A DNA stretch of 64,000 nucleotides from positions 20,875,001 to 20,939,000 of the forward strand of contig CM075188.1 in assembly GCA_037577475.1 (NCBI GenBank), read 5' to 3'. Both the position numbers and the translations under genes were made by a program. Each line of letters begins with the position of its first letter. Positions within the stretch are counted from its first letter, which is position 1. The notes under the pieces are model-generated. The model was not told the DNA's origin and searched no databases. It was given only the letters and a program-made list of their open reading frames with translations. Below are positions 47,982 through 63,000 of the stretch, in pieces. Origin of the DNA: Chaunax sp. Z400. Lineage: Eukaryota; Chordata; Actinopteri; Lophiiformes; Chaunacidae.

Positions 47982-50900
47982 CCATCTGACGTGTGTGTGT
48001 GTGTGTGTTCATTTGAGGGATTGGTCTTAAAATTTACTAAACCGAATTATTTCTATTCTTGTTTTGGCCAAAATGTGTTTCATTAACAGACCTTTTTAAT
48101 CTACCAAATTTTGGTTTGACATTTCTTTTATGTGAAAACTCTTAAGGATCTTAAAGTTGAAACACTTTTATGATACTGACACAAGGTTTGAATTGAAGCA
48201 TGTGACCAACACTTTTTGACGTGTTGGGTTTGTGTGACTTCCCATTCAATTCCGTTATTGATTGGTGTATTCTCTCTAGATTAACTGTGAAGATATACGT
48301 CGTCTTCCTGAAGAACAGCATTACTAAACTCTACAACATTTCTACTTTGAGGAATAATCATAAATAAGTTAAAGGTGTAATATTTTGTCCGATCAGTGGC
48401 TTAAGTAGACAACACAAACTGTTTCTGGAAATCCAATTTTTGAAATTATATTTTACAAAGTTATTGACACCATCTTTCGAATGTTAGACACTTTGATTGT
48501 GCATTTGTGAATGTTTTATTATTTGTTTGCTTATTTTTATTGTGTAATATTTAGTTAGTTACCATTTTATTATTTAAATAACCATTTTATTTCAACTCAA
48601 ACTCTCTCATCAAATTCACCTCAACGTTTTCTTGTTCCCCGAGCTTCACCTCCATTGGAACACTAATTGTTCTGTGAGAGCCTGTTCAGACCTGGTATTG
48701 ACATCGGCCCATCTGATCACAAGTGGATGCCTCTAAGTTCAAACCTGGTATCATAGAGCGTCGCGAGTGATCTCTTGTGATCAGACCTCACAGCCCAGTT
48801 CAATTTGCAAATCAACACATACATTGCTGGGACACATGGACACAGTGTTTTTTACCCAAAGGAAGAAACGACTTGATGCACTTTGACAAATGTACAAGAA
48901 GGCCAAAGGGAGTCTGGGGACTTTCTTCATGGGCGATAAAGTAGTATCTTATATTGCTTACTGTATTTTTTACAATATGGCACGTTTACCTTCAATAACA
49001 TGTCTTTGTAAGACATGTTTTGGACACACTTTTTCCAAGGAGGGAAAAGCCTTGTACTGGATTTAATTCTGAATTTACAAGAAGGCGTGAATGACTGAAA
49101 ATTTGCCGTACATTCACAAACATCTGCCGCTTACCTCGGCAGACAACAGATCCCAAACATGTAATTTACGTGTGTTGTAATCCAAATGGAAATCAGACAG
49201 TGTGTGACAGTGGCTTCTTGTTGATTTGCAGACGGTGTCAGATGAGATGGCGCTCCTTCAGTGTGGCCCAGGACATGTTCACGTTCACGCTGCTTAAAGA
49301 ATGCAGTCGTATGTGGCACAGACCAACTCTGAATTTGGTCTGAGCAATTGGATCTCAATCTCAAATCATGACAGGTGTGCATTCACACCTGTCATGAGAG
49401 CGGTCCACTTGTGATCTTATCACTCAGAACGAATGTAAATTCTAGATCTGAACAGGGCCTGAGTCAATGTAACAAACCAGTGTGGATCTCTTATGGCAGC
49501 TACCTTAAACCTTTGTGTGTCCATTGGAATGTGAATGTATGCTACTCCTTCTTCTAAACAAGTGCTACATCTTGTGTGGCGCACAACATAACAAATAAAA
49601 TTATATTAGTGATATTTATCAATGCACAGTTTTCAAACCGTTGCTCAATCCTCTAAAAAAAAAATCAAACTTCCTCAGACAAACTATTTAAACTATCCAT
49701 TTGCCATGTTTGATAATGGCTTTCTATTTTAACGGCATTACTGCACTTCTCAAAGCAGCATTTATCAGATATGATTCTGTTGCTGCTGTCAAGGAACTTG
49801 ATGTGTGTACTAGGGAGAAGCAAACTCAAAGTTCTTGTTTTTCATTTAAAATGTAACCATCTACCTGACATTGAGTGCCCCTTTTAAAACAGTCTCCTGC
49901 CTGTCTTGGTGTGTATTTGTATTGTTTTACCTGTACCAGTAAAAGCACATAACATCTTGTTGAAGTGCAATACAAAGTAAAGTGCTGTGGTCAAAGGGGA
50001 ATGTAGACATTTGTGTAGCTCCACATATGCATCATTTTATTAAAGGTGTATCCTGTTTTAAAAGTACTCTTCAGGTGCTTATTACATTTTTAATTTTGAT
50101 AGGATGTTTTTCTACAACAAGCAAACCGAAACACTGACTTGCTCTATAAAAGGTCACTTAAAGAGAAAATTACTGTGCAGTTTTACCTTAATAAGAACAA
50201 TCATCTTTTTTATTATGGCAGCAACTATCAAGAATATTTTCTTGAATGACCCCTTCTTAATTTGGTCTATGAAATATTTCGTAGTAGTGATAAATGCCTG
50301 TTACCAAACACCTCACCCATTATAGACGGATACGGGAGCCTTATCTTCCTTCCAGAGGCCAGTAGTCTGCACAACAGCGGCCCCTGCTGACAAGGATTAG
50401 TATCATGTAAATTACCTAAAATTCAATCTAAATATTCCGATTCCTATATTCACAGTTCATGTTGTTTTCTTTTTGTAATTTTCTTGTGTTTTGCAACAAT
50501 AGAAACAAAACACTGGTATTGTTGCATAGCTTATACATTGCTTGTAATTTTAAATATTTTAACCAGTATCCTGAACATTCTTTATTCAATGCACCCGTTT
50601 TTGTACATTTGTACTTTTATCCTATTTCATTTTATTATACATTTATACTTCATTTTAATCTATATGCACAACAGATTGAGTACAGTATGTTTACTCTATG
50701 CTTAATGCTACTGTGTGAAAATCTTATTTGCTGTAAAGAAATTCCAATCTTATCAGAATAAGGTTAATTGTCAGGTGCGTTTTCATATAAAAGGAATCTA
50801 TTACTTTGCATTAAATAAATAAGGAACTTCTGCAAAGGCCAGGACACATAAATACGAATAAAGAAAAATAGAAAGATCTACTTGAATTATGAAAAAATAT

Positions 50901-51086
50901 TTGAAAATATGTATTTTATTTTATATTAAACACGCCCTGCTTAAAAGTTATTGCCAATAGCTGAAGAAAAACCAAAGCTCTACGACCACTCAAACACTTT
51001 CGTGCCCAGGTCCGTGCGTGATGACGACAACAGAAGCCCCTAGCGTAATGTGTAACGTAACATTCCATTGAGAAGAAGAGGGAAAG
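47982..51086. other. klhl26 3' UTR and spacer before crtc1
   Basis: A short TG run follows the klhl26 stop (47992-48009). The MITE is at 48.68-49.46 kb and a candidate AATAAA is at 49594-49599. The remainder is AT-rich with only short, unsupported open frames. The last ~90 bases (GC-richer, with TGACG at 51022-51026 and GTAACGTAAC) are the likely crtc1 promoter and 5' UTR. Confidence 0.6.
48680..49458. mobile_element. Foldback-type MITE, apparently split, downstream of klhl26
   Basis: The left end GCCTGTTCAGACCTGGTATT and the right end (reverse complement GCCCTGTTCAGATCTAGAA) are terminal inverted repeats. Both ends keep the GATCACAAGTGGA / TCCACTTGTGATC pair just inside. A 14-bp perfect hairpin (49366-49379 / 49384-49397) near the right end looks like the fold centre, so the DNA at about 48790-49365 may be a later insertion. 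It has no transposase. Confidence 0.65.
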
Positions 51087-54000
51087 ATGGCGTCCTCTAA
51101 CAATCCTCGCAAATTTAGCGAAAAAATCGCTTTGCATAATCAGAAACAGGCGGAGGAAACTGCTGCGTTTGAAGAAGTAATGAAAGACTTGAACGTCACT
51201 AGAGCTGCTCGGGTAAGACCTCCACACCCCGGCTGTTTACATTTTGTAGCATCGCTTTTTGGCAGCTAATGAACGCTGCGGATGGAGTTAAATCTGAACG
51301 TAGGGATGCTAGCTAAAGTTAATATTAACGTCCTTGGCTGCATCAGTTCAACAGCACCAAATTGTTTACACTCTGCCTGTTAAAATGTGCTCGTGTCATT
51401 CAGATAAACATGCTACTCGTGTGCTGCGTTATCTTGGCTAGGTTGCTGAAGCTATGAATGATGTGCACCTGTGTATGTGTCTAGTTTGGGCAGTCACAGC
51501 TTTCATTTCACTAGCAAACATATCGTCTGAGCTGTAAATCACTGAATCGTTACAATAACACGCCAGTGAGGCCAGCTGCTACAAACTAAATTGGAGTAAT
51601 ATATGTGTTAGAGCTAAGTTAGCATTTGTCAACCAATCAAATGTTAACCAGCCTTTCCAGCTGTTTTCCTCCGCTTGCCAGCCAATACTAGCATAACTTT
51701 CCCCGTTATATCAGGGCTTGTTAGCTAACTGGTAGCTTTTTTTCCATATTTTTTAAGCAAATATCCGACTTGTGGAAAATAAATAACAATAAAAAATCTT
51801 CAAACCCTGGTTTACTAGCTCCATCTGTAGTGTTAAGTCAGGATATCTTTGCCTCAACATGGTAAATAGTCGACATGAAGAACAGGGATGCATCCAAGTT
51901 CCTGATTATTTTATTATAAGTTAAGCTGCTGAACATTATCCCAATCAGTTTTTTTCGACTAGAGCTGAAATAATTAATTGATTAGTCCATTGTTAGACAA
52001 TAATGAATGATTTTGATAATTAACATTAGTCAAACAAGTCGTGTATCAAAGTTCCAAACAAATAGCACTGGATCCAGGGATTTGCTGCATTTTTCTAATG
52101 TATATAGCATTAATTGTAAAATTAATATCTATGGGTTTGAGACTCTTGGGTAAACAAAACAAGCAAACACTGTGGACTCTTCTGCTATTATTTTCCAGCA
52201 GAGTAAAACAACTAATTTCAACATTTTTAATGCAAATTTTTTTCAGTATTTTACTTGGAAAATGACTGAAACATTTAATCAGTTATCAAAATAATCATCA
52301 TAATCATAGTCATTGCATTTTGTGGTGATCATCCAATCAAGTAATCAACAAATTGTTTCAGCTCTATCAACTAAAAAAGGAACAATTGCTGCCAGGAAAT
52401 GTTTGGGCTAATTGTTGGCCCCATTGCTGGAAATGATGCACACTTACCGCATGCTGTGTCAGAGGAAACCTGAGCTGTACTGTCATTTACTTCAGGGAAA
52501 ATGAATTAATTGGTCAGTCTTGTGGTCTCTGCTAGATTTAATTGCCATCAACACATCAGTCCATTGCAATTTTCCAGATCATTATCAATCTTACTTCAGT
52601 TCATGATTTGTAAAAGACAACTTCCATTGCTGTGTTTTTTACTTGCATTACTTTTGTAACTGGTTTTGTATAAAACAGTTGACTAATGTAATCACCAGGT
52701 GTGTGTCACATGGAAAGACTGTTATTACACCAGCTGTCAATCAGGTGTCACTCACATCAGCTGATGTGACTGTTCTCTGAAAGATGTCTGCCTTCAGTCA
52801 ATCTGCCTGTCAGTCAATCTGCCTGTCTCGTCATGTGTCATCTCTCGGTTAATGGACTCATCCATCCTTCATCTCACCACTGTGGACTGGAAGGCATCAT
52901 TCATTTTTAGCATCATTTTTTTTCTGAATCCGATCAATCATTCACTCATGCTTTCATGCAATTTTACTTTGCACAGTTGCAGTTACAGAAGACCCAGTAT
53001 TTGCAACTAGGGCAGAATCGTGGACAGTACTATGGAGGCTCACTGCCCAATGTCAATCAGATTGGAAATGGCAACATTGACCTGCCTTTTCAGGTGAGCC
53101 CTTAGCCTCTCTCGGCTGGTAAATAAATGGTTTGTTCTCAACAAATGTACCTGTCTTAGCTGTTGGTGATATTATTGGACACCAGTGCAGTGCCCATTCA
53201 AATTGTGCCTATTCAGAACGGGACAATTGCTTGGCCTCTGATTTTGCTGTTTGCAGCTTTCTCAAGAACTTTTCATCCAATTTACTTCACACTTGACACT
53301 GGCTGAATAGGATAATCAAAGCGTTGACATTAAAACTCGGGAGTGTTTGAGTTCTTGCTATTTATAACCATTGCTGTTGAGAGAGAGAGAGAGATTTACC
53401 CTAACCCGTACACTCTCGGGTTACGCTGATATTGAATCATGTTCGGTAGGCCTTCACTTAGGTGAGTAAAATGTAATTTGCTACTGCTCCTGTGTACAGC
53501 AGCACATAATATATTACTTAGCTTCCCACAACAGTACTGTTGCTACTTCTCCGAACTGGGGGCATACAGACCAATTTCTACTTTAAGCTTTTTGTTTCAC
53601 TTTCTACTTTTCACTATTTAAAGTACTCAATCTGAAATTACTTTCCTCTTACTCATTTATTTCTCTGTTACCTTTCATCTCATCGGAGTCTGAGCCCTGA
53701 AGTCCTACCCCCACTGCTACTCACAACAGTTTTTTGTTTTTTTTTCATCTTCAAAATGTATTAATAAACATGTCACGTGTCAGAATCGCTCCAGAATCGA
53801 CACTACACTTCTTAAAGCCCTCAGCAAGACACCCGCCAAGTGTGAAGTAGACTGAATGAGCAGTTCTTGAGCAGAAAATACAGACACACTTGCTTTTTAC
53901 GGAGATTGCACAAAAGTGCCACAACAGAGACTCTTCTCTATGCCGCCTTTGTTTACTTACACTCAACAAACCAACAGCAGCATAACAGTGTCCCAGTGTG

Positions 54001-57000
54001 TGATTTTTAGATAGCGAGCCAGCATTTCCGAAAGCAAAAGAGCTGTGACACAGCAGCGTCAGAGTCTAGTGTGACGTTTTACGTATGCGTCAAGCAATGC
54101 TTGGTAAACAGCAAAAGTTTGACATTTTTTATGCCCCCGCTAAAAGGGGCTTATAGGTTTATCCTTGTTTGTACGTGCAAATCTATCCACATCTCCTCAA
54201 AAAACAAAACAAAACGCTGGCCTTAATTCAATCAAATTTCACATATGCTTTATAGGGGCCCTAAAGGTGTGCATGTCACAATTTGTTTCTTAAATTTGCT
54301 TTTTTAGGCACATTTGAACTCAGGAGACTTTCATGTCATTTTGCTGACATTCACCGATTATAGAGTGTACGGCCTATCCACAGTTAGCTGCTAACAGCTA
54401 CTAGCTACTTTTGAAATCTCTTGTCTTTGGGTCGCACACATGCGTGTTAATTTGGCGTTATTTCCTCTGCTGCCAGACCAGAGACGGAGCAACGGTGAAC
54501 CCACATTCTGCCTTTGTAATTTTTATACAGCATGGTGAGGCACAGTAAAGGTGCAACAGTCCCGTTTTAAACAGGCTGTGTAAAGTATAGTTACATACAA
54601 AGGTTGCAGTTATCTGTTTTATTGGTGAAAGATTGGCTTAAAACAGTCAGTGCCACAAATTCATAAGAGTTATTAATTTGAGAAAGTCTGAGGCTTAATT
54701 CAGGCTATGAAGGCAGTAAAATATTCAGAAAGGACCTCCTCATCAGAACTGCATTGTCCAGCCAGGCTTTATCACGGATCAGGAGCGAACGGAAGCCGGA
54801 AGTTTGCAGCACAAGGTATACCAGTTCTACCCTGCAGTGTAATTTAGTTCCAAAAAAAGTATATCATTGCTTGTCATGGCTTTCCATCTTAAAAATACAT
54901 TTGCCAACTCGAGCATCAGTATGGGGGGCCCATGGCTTGACTCATTTTGAAATGAACACATTTGCACCATTATTCCCAAGACATTATTGTAAGACAAAGT
55001 TTGGTTGTGTTAGTAAGCTGTCTTGCTGTCTTCATTCACCTGGTGTGTTCACTGTAGAACTCAGTGCTGGATACCAGTCGGACAACTAGGCACCATGGGC
55101 TGGTGGACCGAGTTTACCGGGACCGGAACCGAATCACGTCTCCTCACCGCCGGCCACTGTCTGTCGACAAACATGGACGCCAAATATCCTTTTTTCTTGG
55201 TTTTTGTAGCATATGATGTTGGGAATGTTCGGACTCCATTTATTATTGCTTTGAAGACTTGTTGCTGTAATAAAGTTAGCATGTTAAGCGATGTAACACA
55301 GTGTCAACTCAGTTTTCATCTGATTTACCGCTCTTCGAGTTCTGCTTCAATATTGCTGTGAACCCAAAATTGCTCACAGATAAAAATGCAATGAAAATGC
55401 AATTTACACATCGATGCATTGTCTGTAATTGGAACATATTACACTAAATAAACCCTTAAACTGATACCAAGTCACATCCCAAATGGGTTTTTAAAGAATT
55501 AATAAAGTAAAAAAAACAACATTTCAGATTTCAGAATAGAGCAGTTTAGATTTTCTCATTCGTCAACAGTATCACAGCATCACTGTAGCTCATAGTCGAG
55601 GAGAAATCTCTGCATTGTTCTACAGATTTTGAACAAAAGGTGATGAGAAGTGCTTGATTCACAATATTGAGAGCCTGATATTGAATTATACAGTACGTTG
55701 TATTCTTACACTCTTCTTGAGCTTATTCTTAGAAATATGTTTCATCATGGGATACCAAGACACAGACTGAACCCTTTTTCAAATGAACTGGATCCTAGTA
55801 ACACATGGTGTGTGGTCATTCATTATGTATCATGTCTATTAGGTCGAATCAGCCAACAGGCATGGAACTATGGATTATCTGAGATCCTTTTTTCATCCCT
55901 ACTTTATTAGCCTTAACTAAACTCACATTGACAGCTGTCCTTACAGCTCAGTTTACCTCTCCCCACCGCCAGACACTAGCTGGAGGAGGTAAGCCCCCCT
56001 CCCCTTGTCCATTTGCAAAAAGTTTAAGTATAGGACAGGTAGGTCAACCAACACCAAGGCTGCATATTTTGCTGTATGACTGCAAAAAAAAAAAAGAAGC
56101 TCTGTAACACAATGGGATTCTTGATGGATGATGCTGTAGAATTGGCTGTCTGCCAGTATTTGGGATATGGCAGCGATTTTGCTGACTTGTCATCTTTCTA
56201 ACACATACAGGACAAATTCAGACTCTGCTTTACACCAGAGCACCATGAATACAAAGCCCCAGGAGGTGTTTGCAGGGGGATCACAGGAGCTGCAGCCTAA
56301 ACGAGGTAATGGAAGATCCCGTTACAAAGAAACAAAGCCGCTCTCATTTATTAATGCACTAATGCAGTCGTCAGGCCTTAAATGACACGAAAGGGTTGAT
56401 GTCATTAACAAGTAGAAATAGTCTGTTGATGAAATATTTATGGACTAAATGGATACTGATCTCTGGCAAAGAACTGCTTCAGCAAATTTGAGCAGTAACA
56501 TCTCTGAGTGGAGCTGACTCAGGGTGATCTTGAGAGGAGGATCAATAATTGATTGTCCATGGATTATGTCTATTTATGTGTGAGGCTCTGATATAATGAA
56601 ACCAAGATCAGCTGAAATCCACTCAGTCTGTCTGTCTTCTGGTTGCCTTGCTATTTTTAGACTCCCTGCAATCTAGTGCAAAGCTTTATATCCTACTTGA
56701 CTGGCTGGGATATCGATGAGTCATGAGCCTGCACTGATTTAAAATGTTATCTATTTTAGCAACTGTGTCTTGCTGATTCACTAACTAGGATATCTGCTAA
56801 CAGTGCCTGGGGCAGAGAATTCAGAGTCAAATGCAGACAAGGATGCCCAGGAACAGTTGTGGGATAGCGAGAAGGTACCGATGGGGAAAAGGGAAGGGCT
56901 GCCCTTTTTTCTTTTTTCTTTTTTACACTTGTTATGATGCATGTAAACCACTTCAGATTTGCTGCTCATGATAATGTTTACTCCTCAGGATGATTCATCA

Positions 57001-60000
57001 AAGCCCAACACATGTGATGTCCCAGGAATCAAGTGAGTGCTTTAACCACATTGTTTTTCATCATTATTGGTTGTATGATTTATAAATCACCTGTGATTGG
57101 AAAGACAGCTGTCTACAACAGAAAGAGGAAACTACAGTAGGTGGCAGACACAGACATGTATTCACGATTTTAGAGGTAAAAGCATCATTTAGGAAGCTGC
57201 CATTAATGCGATGTGAAGCAAAGAGTTTTGGGTTATGGCTAATTTTCAGTACCAATAATATAATTAAGGATTAATTAAATGTTTCAGAGATCTATAATAC
57301 AGTTTGAGTCATAACTCGGAGACTAACACCATAATTCAGTATAGGATTAGAAATGCAACTCCCAGCAGCTTTTAAATGTTCCTGATGCTGTTAAAGGTTT
57401 GCTCACATCAGGGACATTTGTAAAACAAAGGCCCACGTTTTTTCACATTTGTGATTATGTAAGATAGGAAGTGCTTGTTGTCTCTTTTTCCTGGTATCTG
57501 TACTTGGAAAGTCTAGCTATCTCTTTTGATTGGTTTAAACCGAGCGCTCATACTACGTCTTTGAAAAAGTTTGAAGTAGGATCATATGAGAGAAGATATT
57601 CTCAGGTCTGAAAAGAACCTGTGTCTTTTAGTATATTCCCATCACCAGACCAGGAGTTGAACCCCCCTATGCTCCCAGCTGCACATAACACCGGTGGATC
57701 GCTTCCTGATCTGACCAACATCCAGTTCCCTCCTCCACTCTCCACCCCGCTGGACCCCGAGGACACTGTGGCCTTCCCCTCTCTCAGCTCGTCCAACAGC
57801 ACGGGCAGCCTAACCACGAATCTCACCCACCTGGGCATCAGTGCTGCCAGCCATGGTAGTGACTTCTGTTTGAGAAGAGTAAAACTTCAGTACTCTGAAA
57901 TCTGGAGAGAATGTGGGAGACCTTTCAAGTGTCCTCTTATTTGTTTCCTCACCAGGGATCCCCATCTCCTCTCAGCCCACAATGACAGTAACGGCACAGC
58001 GCCGGCAACCACCCGTGGTGCCGCTCACCCTCACCTCTGACCTCCATCCGCAACAGTCCCCTCAGCAGCTTTCAACCACCCTCTCCTCACCCGTCAACAT
58101 CATTCAGGTACTGGTCTGCAGTGCAGTGTTTTTGTTTGTGCTTATCTCTATACTGACTAAAGAGCCTGTTAAAATATCTATTTTTTGCAGAAGTATGACT
58201 CCACACTGTTGTGTATGAGTTATACAATGTGTTTAGGTTGGTGTTTTTATCACTGCATTGGAAACAGTCAAGCTAAAGCAGTTTCCCACTAAATGGTTGA
58301 AGTTTTAAGACTCACCCAAATAACCGCCCAGTAGATTCAGCATATGTCAACCTTAATGGGACTATCCTGAACTGAGTTCATGTGCACCTTTCATCAGGCT
58401 TTGCCAATGGAGTCGCTGAGTCTGGAGCAGCAGCTCGCCCAGTATCCCCTTTTCAACCAGTTGACGCCTCAGGCCCAGGCCCAGCTGCTCAGTGACCTCC
58501 AGAAGCAGCAGCAGGCCCTGTCACAAGGCATCCAGCTCATCACCTTGCCAACTCTAGCCTCACCTGGTACAGCTACTGTCAGTAGCCCCTCCCCAGACAG
58601 CCAGAGCCAGACCACTGCCAGCATCAGTGTCAGCTCGGTAAGAGCCCAGAACGTGTGGTCAGAAAGTGGAAGCAGGGAAAGGTTAATTTAAGGAAATGAC
58701 AGAGAATTTTGCCTCTTATTGTTTTTACCTCTGATTGCTTTGGAAGTTCTTCACTTCCCCAGAATACAAACCACTAAATATCCTCACATCGTGTTTATGC
58801 TACTTGCATGGACTCTGATTTTTCATTTTGTTGAATAACATTAGGAGAAACATCTTTATTTTGTGTTCCTGTAACTGGAGCAATGCCTTTTTACTACAGT
58901 TACCTTCACATCAGAACAATTCACTGTATTTGCTGTATTATGTTCACAGTGTTGCCAAGGAAATGATGCCACTTTAACTTTGCCATTTAACTGCAGGAGC
59001 ACCAGTTGTTATTTTTCTTCAATCACATTTACCACAAGTGTAGAAAAGCTGATCAGCCACAGGGTCGTATAACAACTTATCTGGTGGTGATAGGTAGTAT
59101 TTGCCACCTGTACACATCGAACATAATGAGTAGATCCAAGGCTGATGCCCTATCGCCTCCCATCCTTTAAGATATGTGTGTGACAGGCATGACGTTTAGT
59201 GCTAGCTAACCCTCTTCCCTCCAACAGTACCGCAATCAGACTGGCTCACCAGCCACTCAGTCTCCAACCTCCCCAGTCTCCAATCAAGGCTTCTCCCCCG
59301 GCGGCTCGCCTCAAGTAAGGGCCCACCCACCAAGCTAGCTGCTGTTTGGGGAAGGTCTTTGCGCCTGGGGGAAAGCTAATTGTAGATGAGTTAGGCTGCT
59401 TTTAAATCTCTGTATCTGCAATTAACCACTCATGATGTCAACAGCTGCATAACTCATTTCTTTATCACCACTGTCACTGTTCACTGTGTGCATGACAACA
59501 TGGCTTGATTTGATTTGATTTGAATGATTTGTTGATTGAGGCCCTAACAAGTTGTTAGTCTTGGCATTTAATCTTTCAGCTGGCAAAGTTCAAGTCTTTT
59601 TAGGATGTAGCAAACATTTTTGAGATACTAGTCTAACATTCAGCTCCTGTTTCAAGCAGAGGTCAAGTTTTGTTTGCCTTAATTTTGCTCCACAAATGAA
59701 TAGACCAATAATGATGTTATATTGTGTGATTAAGTAGAAGATAATACAGCTATTGGCTATTCTACAGGATTTGACACTGTAAATTATAAAGCACACTTGC
59801 TGTTATTTAAATGTTCAACTTTTTCAACAAATTGCTAACGTGCTTTTGACTTTAAACTGTCAAAGTTAGTCTTTTTTTTCTTTATGAACTCCCTCACTAT
59901 TGCTAAACTCTGCCTCATTATACATCTGCTATTCACATGCACACAAAGATGTCAATTTCTCTGTTGTTGGGCTTTAGTTATTTGGGCTTTATCACATTTT

Positions 60001-63000
60001 TTGGTAAAACAATTGGCAGAAAGGCAAAGTCAAGTGTGTTTGTCAACACACTTCATGTGTTAAAAAAAAAAGGTTGTCAAGGTTCAAGAACACCGCATCG
60101 CAAAAGGCCACATGTAGAAGATGATTTGCATTATCAAAAGCTGGAAAACTTCATTGGAAATGTGAAGAAAAATCAACATCAAAATATTTTAAATTGTAGA
60201 GTTACTCATCAAAGTGCGTTATGTGTATCCTTGAGGTCTCACAAACAAGTTAAATGAATTTCCCTCCCAAAAAAAAAAAAAAAAAAAATCGCAATGCTGA
60301 TTTTAAGTATTTAAAAACCACACTTACTAGCTTGCAATCTTCACTGACTTTGGTGGCACTGCTGCTCTTGGCGCGTTACTATTACCTGGAGATCAGTGGG
60401 ATAGTGTGAAGCCATTGGCAGAAATGAGTGTCATATTATCTGAGTGTATGCAGAATATGATGAAACGGCGGCCTTCTTGTGTCGTAAAGCTCCACTACAG
60501 GTGAAAAACTTCACAGGGAACCTTTTAAAGTGAGACCCAGCTAACTCTAATGTGTGGTCCATGACGGGGGAATCAGAAAGGAAGAAAGTAGGTTTTTAAA
60601 GGCGTTGGTCGAATATAAAACAAAATCTAAATTGTGGGCTTTAATACACTGAATATGTAACCTCTGGTGGCTAAAAGGCTTATGCTAGATATGTTTACAC
60701 TGGGGCTCCACCACTGAATAAAATCCAGTCTCACTGCAACAAAATAGTCCAAGGATACTCCAGTATTTGTCAATCAGGTGTTCTCATAGTTTTTGACAGT
60801 TGTGAGTACCCATGAAGTGACACTCTCATAATCGACAAACATCAGAATAACACTCGGGTTGACAAATGCAAGAATTTCCCTCTTTTCTGTTTGTGTCATA
60901 GTGAACAGGGCTGTCATGGTCAACACATCACTGTTGTTGTGTGTCTTGTCCACGGGGATGGGACAAACGACCTCATCATGTTTAGACTTCTACTGGATTT
61001 TCTTTCTTTTTTTTGACACGTTGCAGTTATTAGGCATGTGTTAAATCATACTTAATCATAGTTTCATCAGCCTCCACAGCCTAAATCACGAAAACCATTC
61101 CCTTTGATCACAGCTCAGTCCGACAGCTATGCGGCTTTGTGTTTTGCTTTTGTTAGCTCGTATTCCATCGCTGAAATGTCTGCTTGTGGGCCTGGCTACT
61201 TTACCTTCTGGCTAACTCTGTTTTTGTGTTTGAACTGCTTCCTTCACATTTGTTCTGAATTGTATGCCTTACTTCTCCCCCAGCACATCCCTGTAGTGGG
61301 CAGTGTATTCGGCGACTCCTTCTATGATCAGCAGTTGGCCTTGAGGCAGACCAATGCTCTTTCTCACCAGGTGACCCAACGCACAATCAGTGAGCTGTAA
61401 TGACTGAAATGTTTAGTCCCTGACTTTATGCTGTACCTTTTGTAGCTGGAACAGTTCAACATGATCGAGAACCCCATCAGCTCCACCAGCCTTTACAACC
61501 AGTGCTCCACCCTCAACTACACACAGGCAGCCATGATGGGCCTCACAGGGAACAGCCTACAGGACTCGCAACAGCTGGGCTTCAGCAATCACAGCAACAT
61601 CCCCAACATCATCCTAACAGGTAGTGACACCATCAGATAAAATGTTACCATTACTTATCTGTGGGTGTAGCAGGTACGCGTCAAGGAAAGTTCCACCTAT
61701 CTTGACTTTAGCTGCATCATACACATTTTGGGATGTATACTTTTTTCCCAAAAATAGCCCAATGATATTGAGATTAATATTTTTACAGGATTAAACTGTA
61801 AACTGTAAGCTCTTGTTGGGTTTATGTTCAAGCAAGTTGCAGTAGTTGCACTATAAATATATAATGTTTTGGAAATATTTTATGTTGAAGTGCAGGGTTT
61901 AATTACACTAACATTGTACTCATCACAAGGTTGCATGCTTTAAAAAAAACCAACAAATCTCCAGGTTAGTTATTTGTTTGACCGAGAAAATGAAGGAGCA
62001 TTTCATTATTGCAGATCGCAGACCGACTTCTCGTCCAACTGTGCTCGCTGTAGGATTGGTTCTGGGGAAGTTTTTATTGCATGTGACGCACCGACTTCGT
62101 CCTCAACTCGGGGTATCGTCACTCAACCTGTCTCCCCTACTTCGTACTGTGTGCGCGTGTTTGTGTGAAGCATGGCTAAGCCACACCCTTGGTAGGAACA
62201 GCGGAGCAGAGTTGAGTCATTGATCACGACAGCGAAACGCATAAGATGCTCGTGCTGTGCTGAAATGGAACGGACGCACATATAAATGGCGTAAATTCCA
62301 TAAATAAAATATTAAGTGCCTTTCTTTTTTGGGGACTGGAGGTCGCGTTGAGGGGGCGGGCCGCCCCATCCAAATGAAAGGTAGGGGAAACACTGCTATG
62401 TGATTGTCAGCCTGCTTGTTTTTGCCCCTCCCCTCAATGGAGCTTGATGTCCAACTTGCAAAGCCCTGTGAGCACCCTGTGAACACCATGTGAACACTGC
62501 AGATTAAATGTTAAAACTACTTGCGAAACACGACGTGATTGCTGCATAGATAACTGAGCGAGAGGAAACTGTCTAACAGCATCTACAACAAGTAAGGTTA
62601 GGGTTATCTGTCTATCACAAACCTCCATTAACCACCTCAGTACTGGCTTACCTGTCGTCAGCTGTCCTCAGTTCATCTCAGAAGCTGTTTTCAGTCTCCA
62701 CCCCGCCGTGTTCATAGCGAGTCACCCGAGCCCGGTGCAGTGAGCAGCAGTTGGTGGTTCCTTAAATGTTAAACTAGCCATGTGCCACTAAAAGTTGAAG
62801 ATCGATTGATGAGTGGATGTCATGATATTATTGGTTGGGGAAAAAATAAAGAGAGATTTTGATAAAGTTCTTATTTTTTAAACTACATTTTAGTCTGCCT
62901 CCTCAAACTGCTGACCCTGCCCCGTCTCTCTCTCAGTCACAGGGGAGTCTCCACCGAGCCTCTCCAAAGAGTTGACCAACTCTCTGGCGGATGTGGGCGA

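Noticed and set aside
59937..60257. 106-codon plus-strand frame in crtc1 intron 11
   Set aside because: Low-complexity Lys-rich composition before a poly-A run, with no family likeness; the crtc1 exons on either side join in phase without it.
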